From NCBI GenBank assembly GCA_934202735.1, contig CAKPYH010000001.1, positions 124,001 through 188,000 of the forward strand: a stretch of 64,000 nt of DNA. Reading direction: 5' to 3'. Below are positions 33,802-42,693 of this stretch, piece after piece. How positions within the stretch are numbered: the stretch's first letter is position 1; each line of letters begins with the position of its first letter. Below the pieces are notes generated by a model. It was not told the origin of the DNA. It ran no database searches and saw only the letters and a list, made by a program, of their open reading frames with translations. Made by a program: the position numbers and the translations under genes. Source of the DNA: an uncultured Alphaproteobacteria bacterium. Lineage in GTDB: Bacteria > Pseudomonadota > Alphaproteobacteria > CAAHEQ01 > UBA3637.

Positions 33802-34953
33802 TCAGTCTGCATCCTCCCCGTTGTTCCCGGCGAACGTAAAGGAATGACGATAGTGTAATTCTTTGCCTCGCGCATCTGCTTCAATTAAATCGGCATCGTA
33901 CATATCTTTGTCTTCCAAAACCAGGTAGGCATTATATTGCGATCCCTGCATACGAGCCAGCAAATACGCTTTTTGCGCATCCCCCCAAATCAGTTGCTCG
34001 CGATCATCGGGATAGCCGTATGTTTCAAACACGGTTTTCCAAAAAGCGTCCCGCCGCCGGACCTTTTTCGCAAAGTTCTTTTGGGTGAAGTTTAGGGAAT
34101 TATCCCCTTTGTTTTCATAATAAATCTTGTATGCGCCGTTGTCCGAATGGTTCCCGGTAAATAAAACCTGTATATACTCGGCCGTTTGAGGTTTGGCCAG
34201 TGTAATAGACGACACATAATACACATCGTCTTGCTTGGCCAATGATAAAATACAGTTCTTTAAAGCGTCCGTACGCAGGTGGCGGGCATCGCGACATTGA
34301 CGATCATAGTATGATGTTTGATGCAATGGGATACCGTGTTCCACTCGGGTAATCTGATATCCGTTTTCACGGGCGACTTCCCAAACATCTTCGGGGGTCA
34401 TACCCAAAGTCAGGCCCGCAATGTCAAAAGAACGGACATCTTTGGTTTTCATCAGTTCGGCCAAAGGATCCGCCGGATCCTGCTCCACCGGATTTTGGGT
34501 GTTTTTTTTCGCCTGTTCGCGGGCGGCACGGGCCTGTTGTTCCTTTTGAGCCCGGGCGCGGGCGGCGGCTTGCTCACGGGCGGCCTGTTCCTGTTCGGCC
34601 TGATACCGTTGAACACCCGCATTCAGTTGACGGGATAAATCCGTTGTTTCTTCCGCCGTCATATCCACCGCCGGAGGAACCATGACGCGGCGGGCCGGTG
34701 CAGTATCCGCAGAAGTGTCCGCCGGCACAGAATCCGGCTCCGGTGCGGCAATACGGGCAGGGTGTTTCCGTTCGGATAAAGACACTTTGACAGCCGGTAA
34801 TTCCGGCGGGGTCAGGGTAATCTGATCCAATGGTTTGGCATGACGACCCAGGTTAGGACGATCGCCATCGTCAAACAAGGGAATATCGGCCTCCTGAGCC
34901 AAGGCAGGCAGGGCCAAAAATAACCCTAAAACAGCAAAATAAACCGGTTTCAT
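33802..34953 (-). CDS. Secreted protein with Ala/Gln coiled coil and unknown C-terminal domain
   Basis: 383 residues. Signal peptide ending PALAQ. Pro-rich linker, then a strongly helical AREQAAARARAQKEQQ segment (about 130-170), then a 200-residue domain with DIAGLTLGMTPEDVWEVARENGYQI, two Cys and tyrosine-rich strands; the TLGMTPEDV pattern resembles SmpA/BamE-like periplasmic folds, but that is a guess. AAGGGA precedes the ATG at 34953. First gene of a block with the Clp-like ATPase, mutY and pseudoprotease. Confidence 0.65.
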   Translation of the reverse strand: MKPVYFAVLGLFLALPALAQEADIPLFDDGDRPNLGRHAKPLDQITLTPPELPAVKVSLSERKHPARIAAPEPDSVPADTSADTAPARRVMVPPAVDMTAEETTDLSRQLNAGVQRYQAEQEQAAREQAAARARAQKEQQARAAREQAKKNTQNPVEQDPADPLAELMKTKDVRSFDIAGLTLGMTPEDVWEVARENGYQITRVEHGIPLHQTSYYDRQCRDARHLRTDALKNCILSLAKQDDVYYVSSITLAKPQTAEYIQVLFTGNHSDNGAYKIYYENKGDNSLNFTQKNFAKKVRRRDAFWKTVFETYGYPDDREQLIWGDAQKAYLLARMQGSQYNAYLVLEDKDMYDADLIEADARGKELHYRHSFTFAGNNGEDAD

Positions 34954-35051
34954 CGCGTATCCCTTCATTTTTAACTTGACCTTTTCAAAATATAACGTTA
35001 AAACTATATAATCAGTTTTAGCGGAATTCCCAGATAAAAGCAAGGAAAAAA

Positions 35052-35642
35052 ATGAGTCAAATTAAATCAGTTGTTGTTTTTTGCGGTGGTGCGTCCGGCC
35101 GGAAAGAAATTTTTACCCGAGAAGCCTTTCGTTTAGGGCAAATTTTGGCCGATAACAATATCCAGTTGATATACGGTGCGGGCGGCAGCGGTATGATGCG
35201 GGCCGTGGCCGATGGTGCTTTGAGTGAAGACGGCTATGTTATTGGGGCCACCATTCAATCTTTATTCGGGATTGAACGACCGGACCTATCCACAAAAGTG
35301 GCTAAAATGGAAATTTTCCAAACCATGTATGAACGCAAAGTCTCTATGACGAAACAGGCCGATGCCGTCTGTGTTTTGCCGGGCGGATTGGGAACGTTGG
35401 ACGAGTTATTTGAATTGGTCGTCCTGCGACAACTGGGGATCAGTCATCAGCCGATTGTCGTTGTCAACACGGACGGTTATTATAACACGCTGCGGCAGTT
35501 TTTGCTGGAAATGGTGGGGCAAGGATTTGCCCGCCCCAGCCAGATGGCTTTGTTTCACTTTGTCAATACGGTGGATGAAGTGGTGCCCGCTATTCGCTTT
35601 CAGCAAAAGTTGATTGAGCAAAAAAAGCATGCGCATAAATAA
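35052..35642 (+). CDS. LOG-family nucleotide phosphoribohydrolase
   Basis: 196-residue Rossmann-fold enzyme of the LOG/TIGR00730 family, which releases a free base from a nucleoside monophosphate. Motifs VFCGGASG, YGAGGSGMMRAVADGAL, MYERKVSM and PGGLGTLDELFEL (PGGxGTxxE) are complete. AAGGA before the ATG. Its end overlaps the mlaA gene, placing it in a LOG-mlaA-mlaC transcript. Confidence 0.9.
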   Translation: MSQIKSVVVFCGGASGRKEIFTREAFRLGQILADNNIQLIYGAGGSGMMRAVADGALSEDGYVIGATIQSLFGIERPDLSTKVAKMEIFQTMYERKVSMTKQADAVCVLPGGLGTLDELFELVVLRQLGISHQPIVVVNTDGYYNTLRQFLLEMVGQGFARPSQMALFHFVNTVDEVVPAIRFQQKLIEQKKHAHK

Positions 35643-36414
35643 CAGATTACATATCATATTATGTATGGTCATGATGATGATTATGACGGGGTGTGCCACC
35701 CGTCCCACAGATCCGGAGGCTTTGCGTATCTATGAACAAAATAATGATCCGTTGGAACCGATGAACCGGGCGGTGTTTCGCTTTAACATGACGGCGGACG
35801 AATATGTCCTGGAACCGGTGGCGCGGGGATATCGGGCCATCGTGCCCGAACCGGCCCGCGACGGTATCGGCAATTTCCTGGAAAACATTAAGCAACCGGT
35901 TTATTTATTTAACGCGATTTTACAAGGAGACGGTACGGCGTGCGGGCAAATCACAACTCGTTTTTTGGCGAACACCTTTTTCGGGTTTTTCGGTGTGTTT
36001 GATTCCGCCACACACATGAAAATTCCCGTGGTCAAACGCGACTTTGGTCAAACACTGGCCGTGTGGGGCGTGGAAAACGGCGGGCCGTACCTGATGATTC
36101 CTTTTTGGGGTGCCTCCAATGTGCGTGATGCGACCGGTATGGCGGTAGATGCGTTTGCCCAACCGTTGGACTATGTGGTACGGGATCAATGGATCACGGT
36201 GGCCCGATGGGGGGCGAACGGTATTGTGGACCGCGAACGGGCGTTGGACTTGGTGGACAGCGTGAAAAAGTCTTCCACGGATTTGTATGCCACGATGCGC
36301 AGCATGTCGCAACAAAACAGGCGTAAAGAAATCAATGCCTTGGTGCATAATCCGGCCGCAGAAAATCCGGCTCCGGCGGATTATGAATTTGACTTTCCGG
36401 ATGATGGAGAATAA
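35629..36414 (+). CDS. mlaA: Outer-membrane phospholipid transport lipoprotein MlaA
   Basis: Removes mislocalised phospholipids from the outer leaflet. Lipoprotein signal with lipobox MTGC, then NDPLEPMNRAVFRFN, the MlaA hallmark, IKQPV, NTFFGFFGVFD, DFGQTLAVWGV and GPYLMIPF. 261 residues. Starts within the LOG gene. mlaC follows by 12 bases; mlaDEF are not in the window. Confidence 0.95.
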   Translation: MRINNRLHIILCMVMMMIMTGCATRPTDPEALRIYEQNNDPLEPMNRAVFRFNMTADEYVLEPVARGYRAIVPEPARDGIGNFLENIKQPVYLFNAILQGDGTACGQITTRFLANTFFGFFGVFDSATHMKIPVVKRDFGQTLAVWGVENGGPYLMIPFWGASNVRDATGMAVDAFAQPLDYVVRDQWITVARWGANGIVDRERALDLVDSVKKSSTDLYATMRSMSQQNRRKEINALVHNPAAENPAPADYEFDFPDDGE

Positions 36415-36426
36415 AGGACGTTTCTG

Positions 36427-37029
36427 ATGAAAAAAATATATGCTTTGATTTTAGGGGTGTTGTTGGTTCCGGCCGTTGCCCGCGCCGGCGATCCGGCCAT
36501 AGAGTTTGTCAGCCAAACCGCCGATACCGTGATCAATACAATTTTGAAAGCCGATGTGTCGCAAGATGAAAAATTGACCCGCTTTCAAAAAGAATTTACC
36601 CGGGCTTTGGACCTGAAAAATATCGGGCAGTTCGTCTTGGGCATTTATTGGCGCAAGGCTTCCGCCGAAGAAAAAGACGCTTTTTTGCAAGCGTTTACCG
36701 ACTTTACCACCAAAACATGGGCCGACCGGTTTAACCTGTATCAAGGTCAACAACTGATCTTTACGGGCAGCCGCAACGCCGAACGTAATCAGTTGTATGT
36801 GGACAGTCAGTTCCAAAACAACCCGCCGGTGGAAGTTATTTGGCGGTTGCGGCAAAAGGACGGCACCTATCGGATCATTGATATTATCGTGGAAGGTGTC
36901 AGTATGGCCATGAGTTATCGCAACGAATACAGTGCCTTTTTGCAAACACATAACGGTGATGTGGGCGCTTTGGCGCAGGAATTGCGTCAAAAAAGCGATG
37001 CCTTTACCTGGACCGAAAGCAAAAAATAA
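36427..37029 (+). CDS. mlaC: Phospholipid-binding protein MlaC
   Basis: Periplasmic shuttle between MlaA and the MlaFEDB complex (200 residues). Signal peptide ending ARAG; FQKEFTRALDLKNIGQFVLGIYWRKAS and VEVIWRLRQKDGTYRIIDIIVEGVSMAMSYRNEY match MlaC. Followed by a strong terminator. Confidence 0.93.
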   Translation: MKKIYALILGVLLVPAVARAGDPAIEFVSQTADTVINTILKADVSQDEKLTRFQKEFTRALDLKNIGQFVLGIYWRKASAEEKDAFLQAFTDFTTKTWADRFNLYQGQQLIFTGSRNAERNQLYVDSQFQNNPPVEVIWRLRQKDGTYRIIDIIVEGVSMAMSYRNEYSAFLQTHNGDVGALAQELRQKSDAFTWTESKK

Positions 37030-37051
37030 TCGGCCCGAAAAGCAGGAATTG

Positions 37052-37086
37052 GCCCCCGGTTTTCCCCGGGGGCTTTCATTTTTTTC
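37052..37086 (+). terminator. mlaA-mlaC operon terminator
   Basis: Stem GCCCCCGG / CCGGGGGC with six-base loop, then TTTCATTTTTTT, shortly after the mlaC stop. Confidence 0.85.
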
Positions 37087-37140
37087 AAAAATACGAATGT
37101 AATAAAATCAAAGGGTTATTGTGCGTTTTGGGGCTAACCC

Positions 37141-37168
37141 TTGACTTTTTTGAAAAATATGATATAAT
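37141..37168 (+). promoter_or_regulatory. Promoter of the large MORN-repeat gene
   Basis: TTGACT (37141-37146), 16-base spacer, TATAAT (37163-37168). Confidence 0.75.
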
Positions 37169-37196
37169 AAGCCTTGTACATCAACCGGAGAATGAA

Positions 37197-38288
37197 ATGC
37201 CTATCGTACTTACCTATTACAAAAACTTTATCGGACGCAAAAAGCAAATTAAAGAACGTTATATGACGGATGAAGCCGGCGTGAAAAACGGCTTGTATCA
37301 ACTGTATCACCGCAACGGTATGCAGGCCAAAGAATGCACTTATAAAAATGATGTGCTGCACGGTACATGTACGCAACGCCATGAAAACGGCCGCGTGTCA
37401 TCGGTGTGTATGTATCGCGACGGGTGTTTGGAAGGAACGTATACGTCTTATTATCCGGACGGCATGATGCGGTATCAGGCCTCCTTTCATGACAATCAAC
37501 CCGTAGGAGAAATGAAGTTCTTTGAAAAGGACGGCAATATCCGGATGAATCAACAAAAGGACGGGACAACGCAAACGGTGGCCGAATACTGGGAAGGCGG
37601 GCATCATATTACCCGTACCGAAGACGGTCAGGTGGTTCATGAAGAAGAACTGCCCCAAGATCGGGTGAAAAAAGTGGTTCGCCATTTTGACAAGAGTAAA
37701 AGTGCTTGGTGCCAAACGGATTATTATTACACCGGCGATCATTTGGTGGAACGGGTGGAATGGGAGCCGTCATTTGAACGAGCCATACACTATCAATACC
37801 GCCGCGACAGCGATCGGTTGTTGGCCCTTTTTTCCTGTGTGAACGGTGAAAAAGACGGCATTTATTTGCACTTTGACGAAACGGGCAGCGTGGATACGCG
37901 TCTGGAATATGTAAAAGGTAAACGGGATGGTTTGGCGTTGTGGTTTTATACGCAAGATTCCATTCCTGTCCAAGTCCAAGAATGCGGGGCCTATTGTAAT
38001 GACAAGCCCGAAGGTGTGTTTGTCTCTTATGACGAGAAAGGCTGTCCGACACGCAAGCAAGTGTATCAGAACGGGAAACCGGTGGTCAATGCGCACATGG
38101 AACGGTTGGCCTTTGAAAAGAAAGCCGAAGCCGGTCTACGCTTGGAAATGACGCGGGAATTGGTGGCGAAATTGCGCCAAAACGATAGACAAGGGGCCTT
38201 GAAAATCGCGCAACAATTCCATACGCAAAAGGCCGATGTGCCGCGGCGGACCGCTTTGAAGTTTGGCGGACAACGGACGCGGGTCTAG
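37197..38288 (+). CDS. MORN_2-repeat protein
   Basis: 363 residues with at least seven repeats of the form NGxxxxxxxYKNxxxHGxxxxxxxNG (e.g. KNGLYQLYHRNGMQAKECTYKNDVLHG). Such YwqK-like repeats build elongated beta sheets; roles vary. No signal peptide. A basic helical C-terminus follows the last repeat. GGAG before the ATG at 37197. A smaller relative lies at 45076. Confidence 0.75.
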   Translation: MPIVLTYYKNFIGRKKQIKERYMTDEAGVKNGLYQLYHRNGMQAKECTYKNDVLHGTCTQRHENGRVSSVCMYRDGCLEGTYTSYYPDGMMRYQASFHDNQPVGEMKFFEKDGNIRMNQQKDGTTQTVAEYWEGGHHITRTEDGQVVHEEELPQDRVKKVVRHFDKSKSAWCQTDYYYTGDHLVERVEWEPSFERAIHYQYRRDSDRLLALFSCVNGEKDGIYLHFDETGSVDTRLEYVKGKRDGLALWFYTQDSIPVQVQECGAYCNDKPEGVFVSYDEKGCPTRKQVYQNGKPVVNAHMERLAFEKKAEAGLRLEMTRELVAKLRQNDRQGALKIAQQFHTQKADVPRRTALKFGGQRTRV

Positions 38289-38316
38289 CCTATTTTCCTT
38301 GTAAAAGACACACAAG

Positions 38317-38346
38317 CCGCTTGGGACTTCCCGGGCGGTTTTGTTT
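38317..38346 (+). terminator. Terminator of the MORN-repeat gene
   Basis: Ten-base stem CCGCTTGGGA / TCCCGGGCGG (two G-T pairs), two-base loop, then TTTTGTTT. Confidence 0.75.
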
Positions 38347-38366
38347 CGGGCCGGCCGATTTTTTAC

Positions 38367-38395
38367 TGGACGGCGGGCATAAAACAGGTTATACT
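38367..38395 (+). promoter_or_regulatory. ybaK promoter, probably leaderless
   Basis: TGGACG (38367-38372), 17-base spacer, TATACT (38390-38395). The ATG at 38402 begins seven bases after the -10 box and no ribosome site precedes it. Confidence 0.55.
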
Positions 38396-38401
38396 GACCC
38401 C

Positions 38402-38884
38402 ATGAATAAAACAAATGCAATGCGGGTTTTGGAACGCGCCGGTGTGCCGTTTGTTGCCCATGAATATGATACCGCGCGGGGTGTAGACGCGCTATCCGTG
38501 GCGGCGACTTTGGGTATGCCGCCGGATCGTATCTTCAAAACATTGGTGGTGATCAGCCCGATGCGTGAACACTTTGTGTTTGTGGTCCCGGCCACCGGAG
38601 AGTTGGACCTGAAAAAAGCCGCCCGCGCCGCCGGTGTCAAAAGTTTAGAGATGTTGCCGCAAAAAAGCCTGTTATCCACAACGGGCTATGTTCACGGCGG
38701 GTGTTCGCCTGTCGGCATGAAAAAGGCTTTCCCGACATTTTTTGATGTATCGGCCCGGGCACAGGAAACCTGTTGCGTCAGCGGCGGTAAAATCGGCCTG
38801 ACTTTGGAAGTCAATGCCGACCGATTGGCGGCCTTTATATCGGCCCGTTTTGCCGATCTGATTGCCGCGCACGCAACGCCCTAA
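38402..38884 (+). CDS. ybaK: Cys-tRNA(Pro)/Cys-tRNA(Cys) deacylase
   Basis: Editing hydrolase that clears mischarged Cys-tRNA(Pro) (160 residues). YbaK motifs FKTLVV, VVPATGELDLKKAA, TTGYVHGGCSPVG, FDVSARAQETCCVSGGKIGLTLEV are conserved. The open frame begins earlier (38321), but the -10 box position favours 38402. Confidence 0.9.
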   Translation: MNKTNAMRVLERAGVPFVAHEYDTARGVDALSVAATLGMPPDRIFKTLVVISPMREHFVFVVPATGELDLKKAARAAGVKSLEMLPQKSLLSTTGYVHGGCSPVGMKKAFPTFFDVSARAQETCCVSGGKIGLTLEVNADRLAAFISARFADLIAAHATP

Positions 38885-38888
38885 GCGA

Positions 38889-41144
38889 TCAAGAAAACGA
38901 CTTGTTAAAATTGCCGGTTGTGGTATGGGGAATGGGTTTGCCGGCCCGGATGGCGGTCCAGATGCGGCGGGCTTGGTCCGGGGTGTAGGCCCGATGGCAA
39001 AAGTCTACCCGATAGGCCCCCGCCGGAAGGGTGCGTGCCGTTGGCGGCAGAGCAAAAGCACGGGTATCCATAACCGTTGTTTGACAATTTTCAGAGACCA
39101 AAATATACCGGCCTTTGGGGCCCGTTAAATCCATTTCTAACCGCCCGCGCGGACAATCCCGACAGGCGTTTTCCCGCACGCAGTTGGCCGATAAAAACAG
39201 GGGAATATCCTGATACAGAATCAAGGTTGTTTGCGTTGTCTTGCGGGATAAAGCGTGTATGTTATCGCCGGTGTCTTCCACCGAAAAGGCCACGCGTGAA
39301 CATCCGTTTTCCAGAGCCATCGCAACGGCTTGGGTATTCATCAGGGAGACCGTGGCATCTAATGTCAAATCCATGCCCCGCGGCAGCAAATTCCACCCGG
39401 CCGGATTGCCGATTTCCCAGCGGGTCCACCCGTCCCGTACGCAGGCGTCCACCAACGTCCGCCACGGCTCTTCCGGCCGCAGAATCGGGGGCAGGGCCAA
39501 TCGGGTTTTCTCTTGGGGCAAGCGGGCCAAATCGGCCGGCGTGGTTTGCGGGGACAGTAAAAACACCAATTCATCATAATCGGTCAAAGCCGGGACCAGA
39601 GTTAAATCATCGGTTTTGACACTCCACAGTGCCGGCCGGTCCGAAACCCGCAAAGTCGGTGTTTGGGGCAGGTGATGTACCGGATCCGGCCTTGTCAGAC
39701 GGGCATATAAATCGCGTCTCAGGTCATTTAAGACCGATGCCGGTACAAACAAATCGTCAGGATTGTGTATGTGCAGATCTTGTAAAGTCCATACCGTTTG
39801 CCCGACCTTTTCAAAGGCTTGACGCACTGATTCCGCTATTTTATCGGGGTGCTCGGCCGGTGTAAAAGGCCCCGTGCGTTCGGCCGTTTGATCGGCGGAT
39901 ACAGCCGTGATTTTATCGGGTGTGATAAAGATATCTACGTCAATCGGATACCGGTTTTTATACGCCCCCGGCCGAGGTTTTTGAAACGGATAAGCCCCTT
40001 TTACCCGTGTGGACGAGGCCAAATAAACGGTGTTGCCCGGTTGAATAAACGGGTGATGCGGGGGCAGGGTGAGGGTCAGCGGTTGCCCCGCCGGGGCTTC
40101 AAAGACTTTTTTACCCTGCACGGTCAGGTTTTCCGCCGAAAAGCCAAAGGGTTTTTCCTGACCCGCGACATCAATTTGAATCCCGTCATAGCGGGCAATC
40201 GGCCGATCAGGGCGAAAGGTTATGGTGTGAGACATAACGCGGTCTACCGTGCCGACAGGCAAGCCCCGATGGCCTACAAAATCCGGATCTGTTATGTCTT
40301 TTCGCTTGCCGTTCAGGTGGAGTTTTGTCCAAGGGCGGGCAAAAATTTGTTTCAGGTTATCGCTTAAACCGATGTCCGCGCGACCGGTATCCAAAATGCG
40401 CCGGTAATAATCCGTTACGGCACCGACATACAAAGCCGTTTTTTTGCGTCCTTCAATTTTCAAAGACAGACCGGGCAGCTTTAACACGTCTCGTTCCAAA
40501 GCCAGATCTTTCATGGAAAACGGGTGAGAGGGCCGGCCGTTCAGTCGGAATAAATCTCGGCAGGAGTACACACAACGGCCCCGATTGGCACTGCGCCCCG
40601 TTGTCAAAGACGAAAACAGGCACAGGCCACTGTATGAATAGCATAACGCCCCATGCACGAAAACTTCTATTTCCACACCGGAATCGCGTTGAATCTTTTG
40701 AATCTCGGGCAAGGATAATTCACGGGCCAACACCACCCGCGTAAAGCCCATTTTTTTGAGAGCCAGGGCACCGGCCAAAGAATGAACCGCCATTTGGGTA
40801 CTGGCATGCAAAGTCAGGTTCGGAAAGGCTTGACGGACAATGCGTGCTACCCCCAAGTCCTGCACAATCAAGGCATCCGCCCGGCACCGATCGCAGACCG
40901 CCAAAGTCTCCATCAGGGCCGGTAGTTCCGATTCTTGAATCAATGTGTTCAATGTAATGTAGACTTTCTTGCCGTTGGCGTGGGCATAGGCCGTGATTTC
41001 ATCTAACTCGTCCGGTGAAAAGTTGGTGGCTTCGGCCCGTGCCGAAAAGCGACGCAAGCCTAAATAAATCGCATCGGCTCCAAAATAAAAGGCACTGTAT
41101 GCCGCATCTAAATCCCCGGCCGGGGCCAATAGTTCCGTTTTCAT
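38889..41144 (-). CDS. U32-family peptidase/hydroxylase-like protein (RlhA group)
   Basis: 751 residues. N-terminal U32 TIM barrel with ELLAPAGDLDAAYSAFYFGADAIYLG, the signature EVFVHGALCYSYSGLCLFSS and a Cys set (SGLC...RGRCVYSCR) thought to bind an iron-sulphur cluster; long C-terminal DUF3656-like part. Length and layout match E. coli RlhA, which hydroxylates C2501 of 23S rRNA, so an RNA-modification role is likelier than proteolysis. Overlaps the LD-carboxypeptidase stop by four bases. Confidence 0.8.
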   Translation of the reverse strand: MKTELLAPAGDLDAAYSAFYFGADAIYLGLRRFSARAEATNFSPDELDEITAYAHANGKKVYITLNTLIQESELPALMETLAVCDRCRADALIVQDLGVARIVRQAFPNLTLHASTQMAVHSLAGALALKKMGFTRVVLARELSLPEIQKIQRDSGVEIEVFVHGALCYSYSGLCLFSSLTTGRSANRGRCVYSCRDLFRLNGRPSHPFSMKDLALERDVLKLPGLSLKIEGRKKTALYVGAVTDYYRRILDTGRADIGLSDNLKQIFARPWTKLHLNGKRKDITDPDFVGHRGLPVGTVDRVMSHTITFRPDRPIARYDGIQIDVAGQEKPFGFSAENLTVQGKKVFEAPAGQPLTLTLPPHHPFIQPGNTVYLASSTRVKGAYPFQKPRPGAYKNRYPIDVDIFITPDKITAVSADQTAERTGPFTPAEHPDKIAESVRQAFEKVGQTVWTLQDLHIHNPDDLFVPASVLNDLRRDLYARLTRPDPVHHLPQTPTLRVSDRPALWSVKTDDLTLVPALTDYDELVFLLSPQTTPADLARLPQEKTRLALPPILRPEEPWRTLVDACVRDGWTRWEIGNPAGWNLLPRGMDLTLDATVSLMNTQAVAMALENGCSRVAFSVEDTGDNIHALSRKTTQTTLILYQDIPLFLSANCVRENACRDCPRGRLEMDLTGPKGRYILVSENCQTTVMDTRAFALPPTARTLPAGAYRVDFCHRAYTPDQARRIWTAIRAGKPIPHTTTGNFNKSFS

Positions 41145-42013
41145 GCTTCTTCCTTGAACAGGCCGTTATCGGCATCTAACATCACGCGGCGACCGATCGG
41201 TACCACCGTTGTGCCGCGGGTGTGCCCATAGGGCAAGCCCCGAACGACCGGCACGGACAGAGAATCAAAATAATCGTGTAAGACGGCCTCTATCCCCCCG
41301 TCAGTCGGATCCCGGGCCACGCATGTGGAAAAATCCCCTAATGCCACACCGGCCACTTGATCCAAAATCCCCGCTAAGCGCAGGTGCGCCAACATGCGAT
41401 CAACCTTGTAGGGGGATTCGTTGACTTCTTCCAAAATCAGGATTTTACCCCGCATGTCAGGGCAGTAAGGGGTGCCGATTAAAGATTCCCATACGACTAA
41501 ATTTCCCCCGAGGGCAACGCCGCGGGCTACACCCCCCTGGACCGGAGTCAAGCCCGCTATGGTCAGCGGTTGACCGGCCAAAACGTCCCACACGCTTTGA
41601 CACACCGCGTGTCGGGTCTCATGCAGGAAAAAAGTGGCTTGGCCCCCGGAATAACCCGTGATTCCCGCCCGGGTATATAGGGCGTTTTGCAGGGCGGTCC
41701 CATCGCTGAAAGCCAAAAAGGGTTTCGGGTGGCGGGCAATGTGCGCATAGTCCAAGCGATCCAGTAATCGGGGACTGCCATAGCCGCCGCGGACGGTCAT
41801 CACGGCCGCTACGTCGTCATCGGTAAAGGCATTCAGAACATCGGCCGCCCGATCCGCGTCGGTCCCGGCCAGGTAGCGATCCGTGTCCAGGGCATGCGGA
41901 CCCAACCAAATCTGATACCCGTGGGTCGCAAAGAGATCGCGTAATGTTTGCACCGCCCGGGAGGTCAATTCCGGGGCCGGTGAAGATGGGGCAATAAGGG
42001 CTATTTTTTTCAT
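41141..42013 (-). CDS. ldcA: LD-carboxypeptidase (S66 family)
   Basis: Cytoplasmic recycling enzyme cutting the terminal D-Ala from murein tetrapeptides. Catalytic triad visible: Ser in AFSDGTAL, Glu in LILEEVNE and His in GLPYGHTRG; N-terminus IALIAPSSP. 290 residues. ATG at 42016 or 42013, both after AGGAG. A MccF-type self-immunity peptidase is a less likely alternative. Confidence 0.88.
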   Translation of the reverse strand: MKKIALIAPSSPAPELTSRAVQTLRDLFATHGYQIWLGPHALDTDRYLAGTDADRAADVLNAFTDDDVAAVMTVRGGYGSPRLLDRLDYAHIARHPKPFLAFSDGTALQNALYTRAGITGYSGGQATFFLHETRHAVCQSVWDVLAGQPLTIAGLTPVQGGVARGVALGGNLVVWESLIGTPYCPDMRGKILILEEVNESPYKVDRMLAHLRLAGILDQVAGVALGDFSTCVARDPTDGGIEAVLHDYFDSLSVPVVRGLPYGHTRGTTVVPIGRRVMLDADNGLFKEEA

Positions 42014-42096
42014 CATGAAAACTCCTGATGAGCCTTAAAATACCACATTTTTCCATGAAACGCAAGGCGTATTCCGCTGCAACGCCAAAAAAGAAG

Positions 42097-42125
42097 TTGA
42101 TATTTTGATTTTTATTCGCTAAAAT
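42097..42125 (+). promoter_or_regulatory. Promoter of the secreted protein/transglycosylase pair
   Basis: TTGATA (42097-42102), 17-base spacer, TAAAAT (42120-42125). Confidence 0.65.
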
Positions 42126-42153
42126 AATCCTATCACAGCAAAGGAGATGCACA

Positions 42154-42693
42154 ATGAAAAAACAATGGATAGTGGGGTTGGGTGTTTTAATGGGGGCAAC
42201 CCTGGCCGTTGCTCAAACGGATCTGTTCCCCGAATTACAAGGGCAGTTTCAGGCCCCGCAACCGCCCGCTGCAGCCACATCATCGGCCGATCGGGAAGCC
42301 GCCGTCAATGCGACACAAAATGATGATGCGGTACAATTTGATACCGGGGCCGGCAACTTGAAATTGGAAATGCAAAATATACATGCCTTGATTCCGATTG
42401 CTCGCAATAATGCGTTTTGTTCGGCCGATGTGGTGGTGCATAACGAAACCAATATGCCGTTGGAAAACTTGTCTTTGATTTTAACCTATGACGGCTATAC
42501 CAATAATATCCGATTTTCCGATGTGGCCAAAAAATCCGATCAAAAGCGGTTGCTGTTCATGGTGGGAAAGGCATGTGAATCCATTATCAATGTCCCGCAA
42601 ATAGATATTACCGAATGTCGCTTGGGCAAACTGCCGGTGGATTTATGTAAAAAACGGGTCCAATTTACGCCGCCGCAGGTTGTTGAAAATTGA
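42154..42693 (+). CDS. Hypothetical secreted protein
   Basis: 179 residues, unrecognised. Signal peptide ending AVAQ, a Pro/Ala-rich linker, then a domain with four cysteines, NNAFCSADVVVHNETNMPLENLSLIL suggesting an Ig-like beta fold. AAGGAG before ATG. Co-translated with the lytic transglycosylase (TGATG overlap), so a cell-wall or secretion-linked role is plausible. Confidence 0.65.
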   Translation: MKKQWIVGLGVLMGATLAVAQTDLFPELQGQFQAPQPPAAATSSADREAAVNATQNDDAVQFDTGAGNLKLEMQNIHALIPIARNNAFCSADVVVHNETNMPLENLSLILTYDGYTNNIRFSDVAKKSDQKRLLFMVGKACESIINVPQIDITECRLGKLPVDLCKKRVQFTPPQVVEN

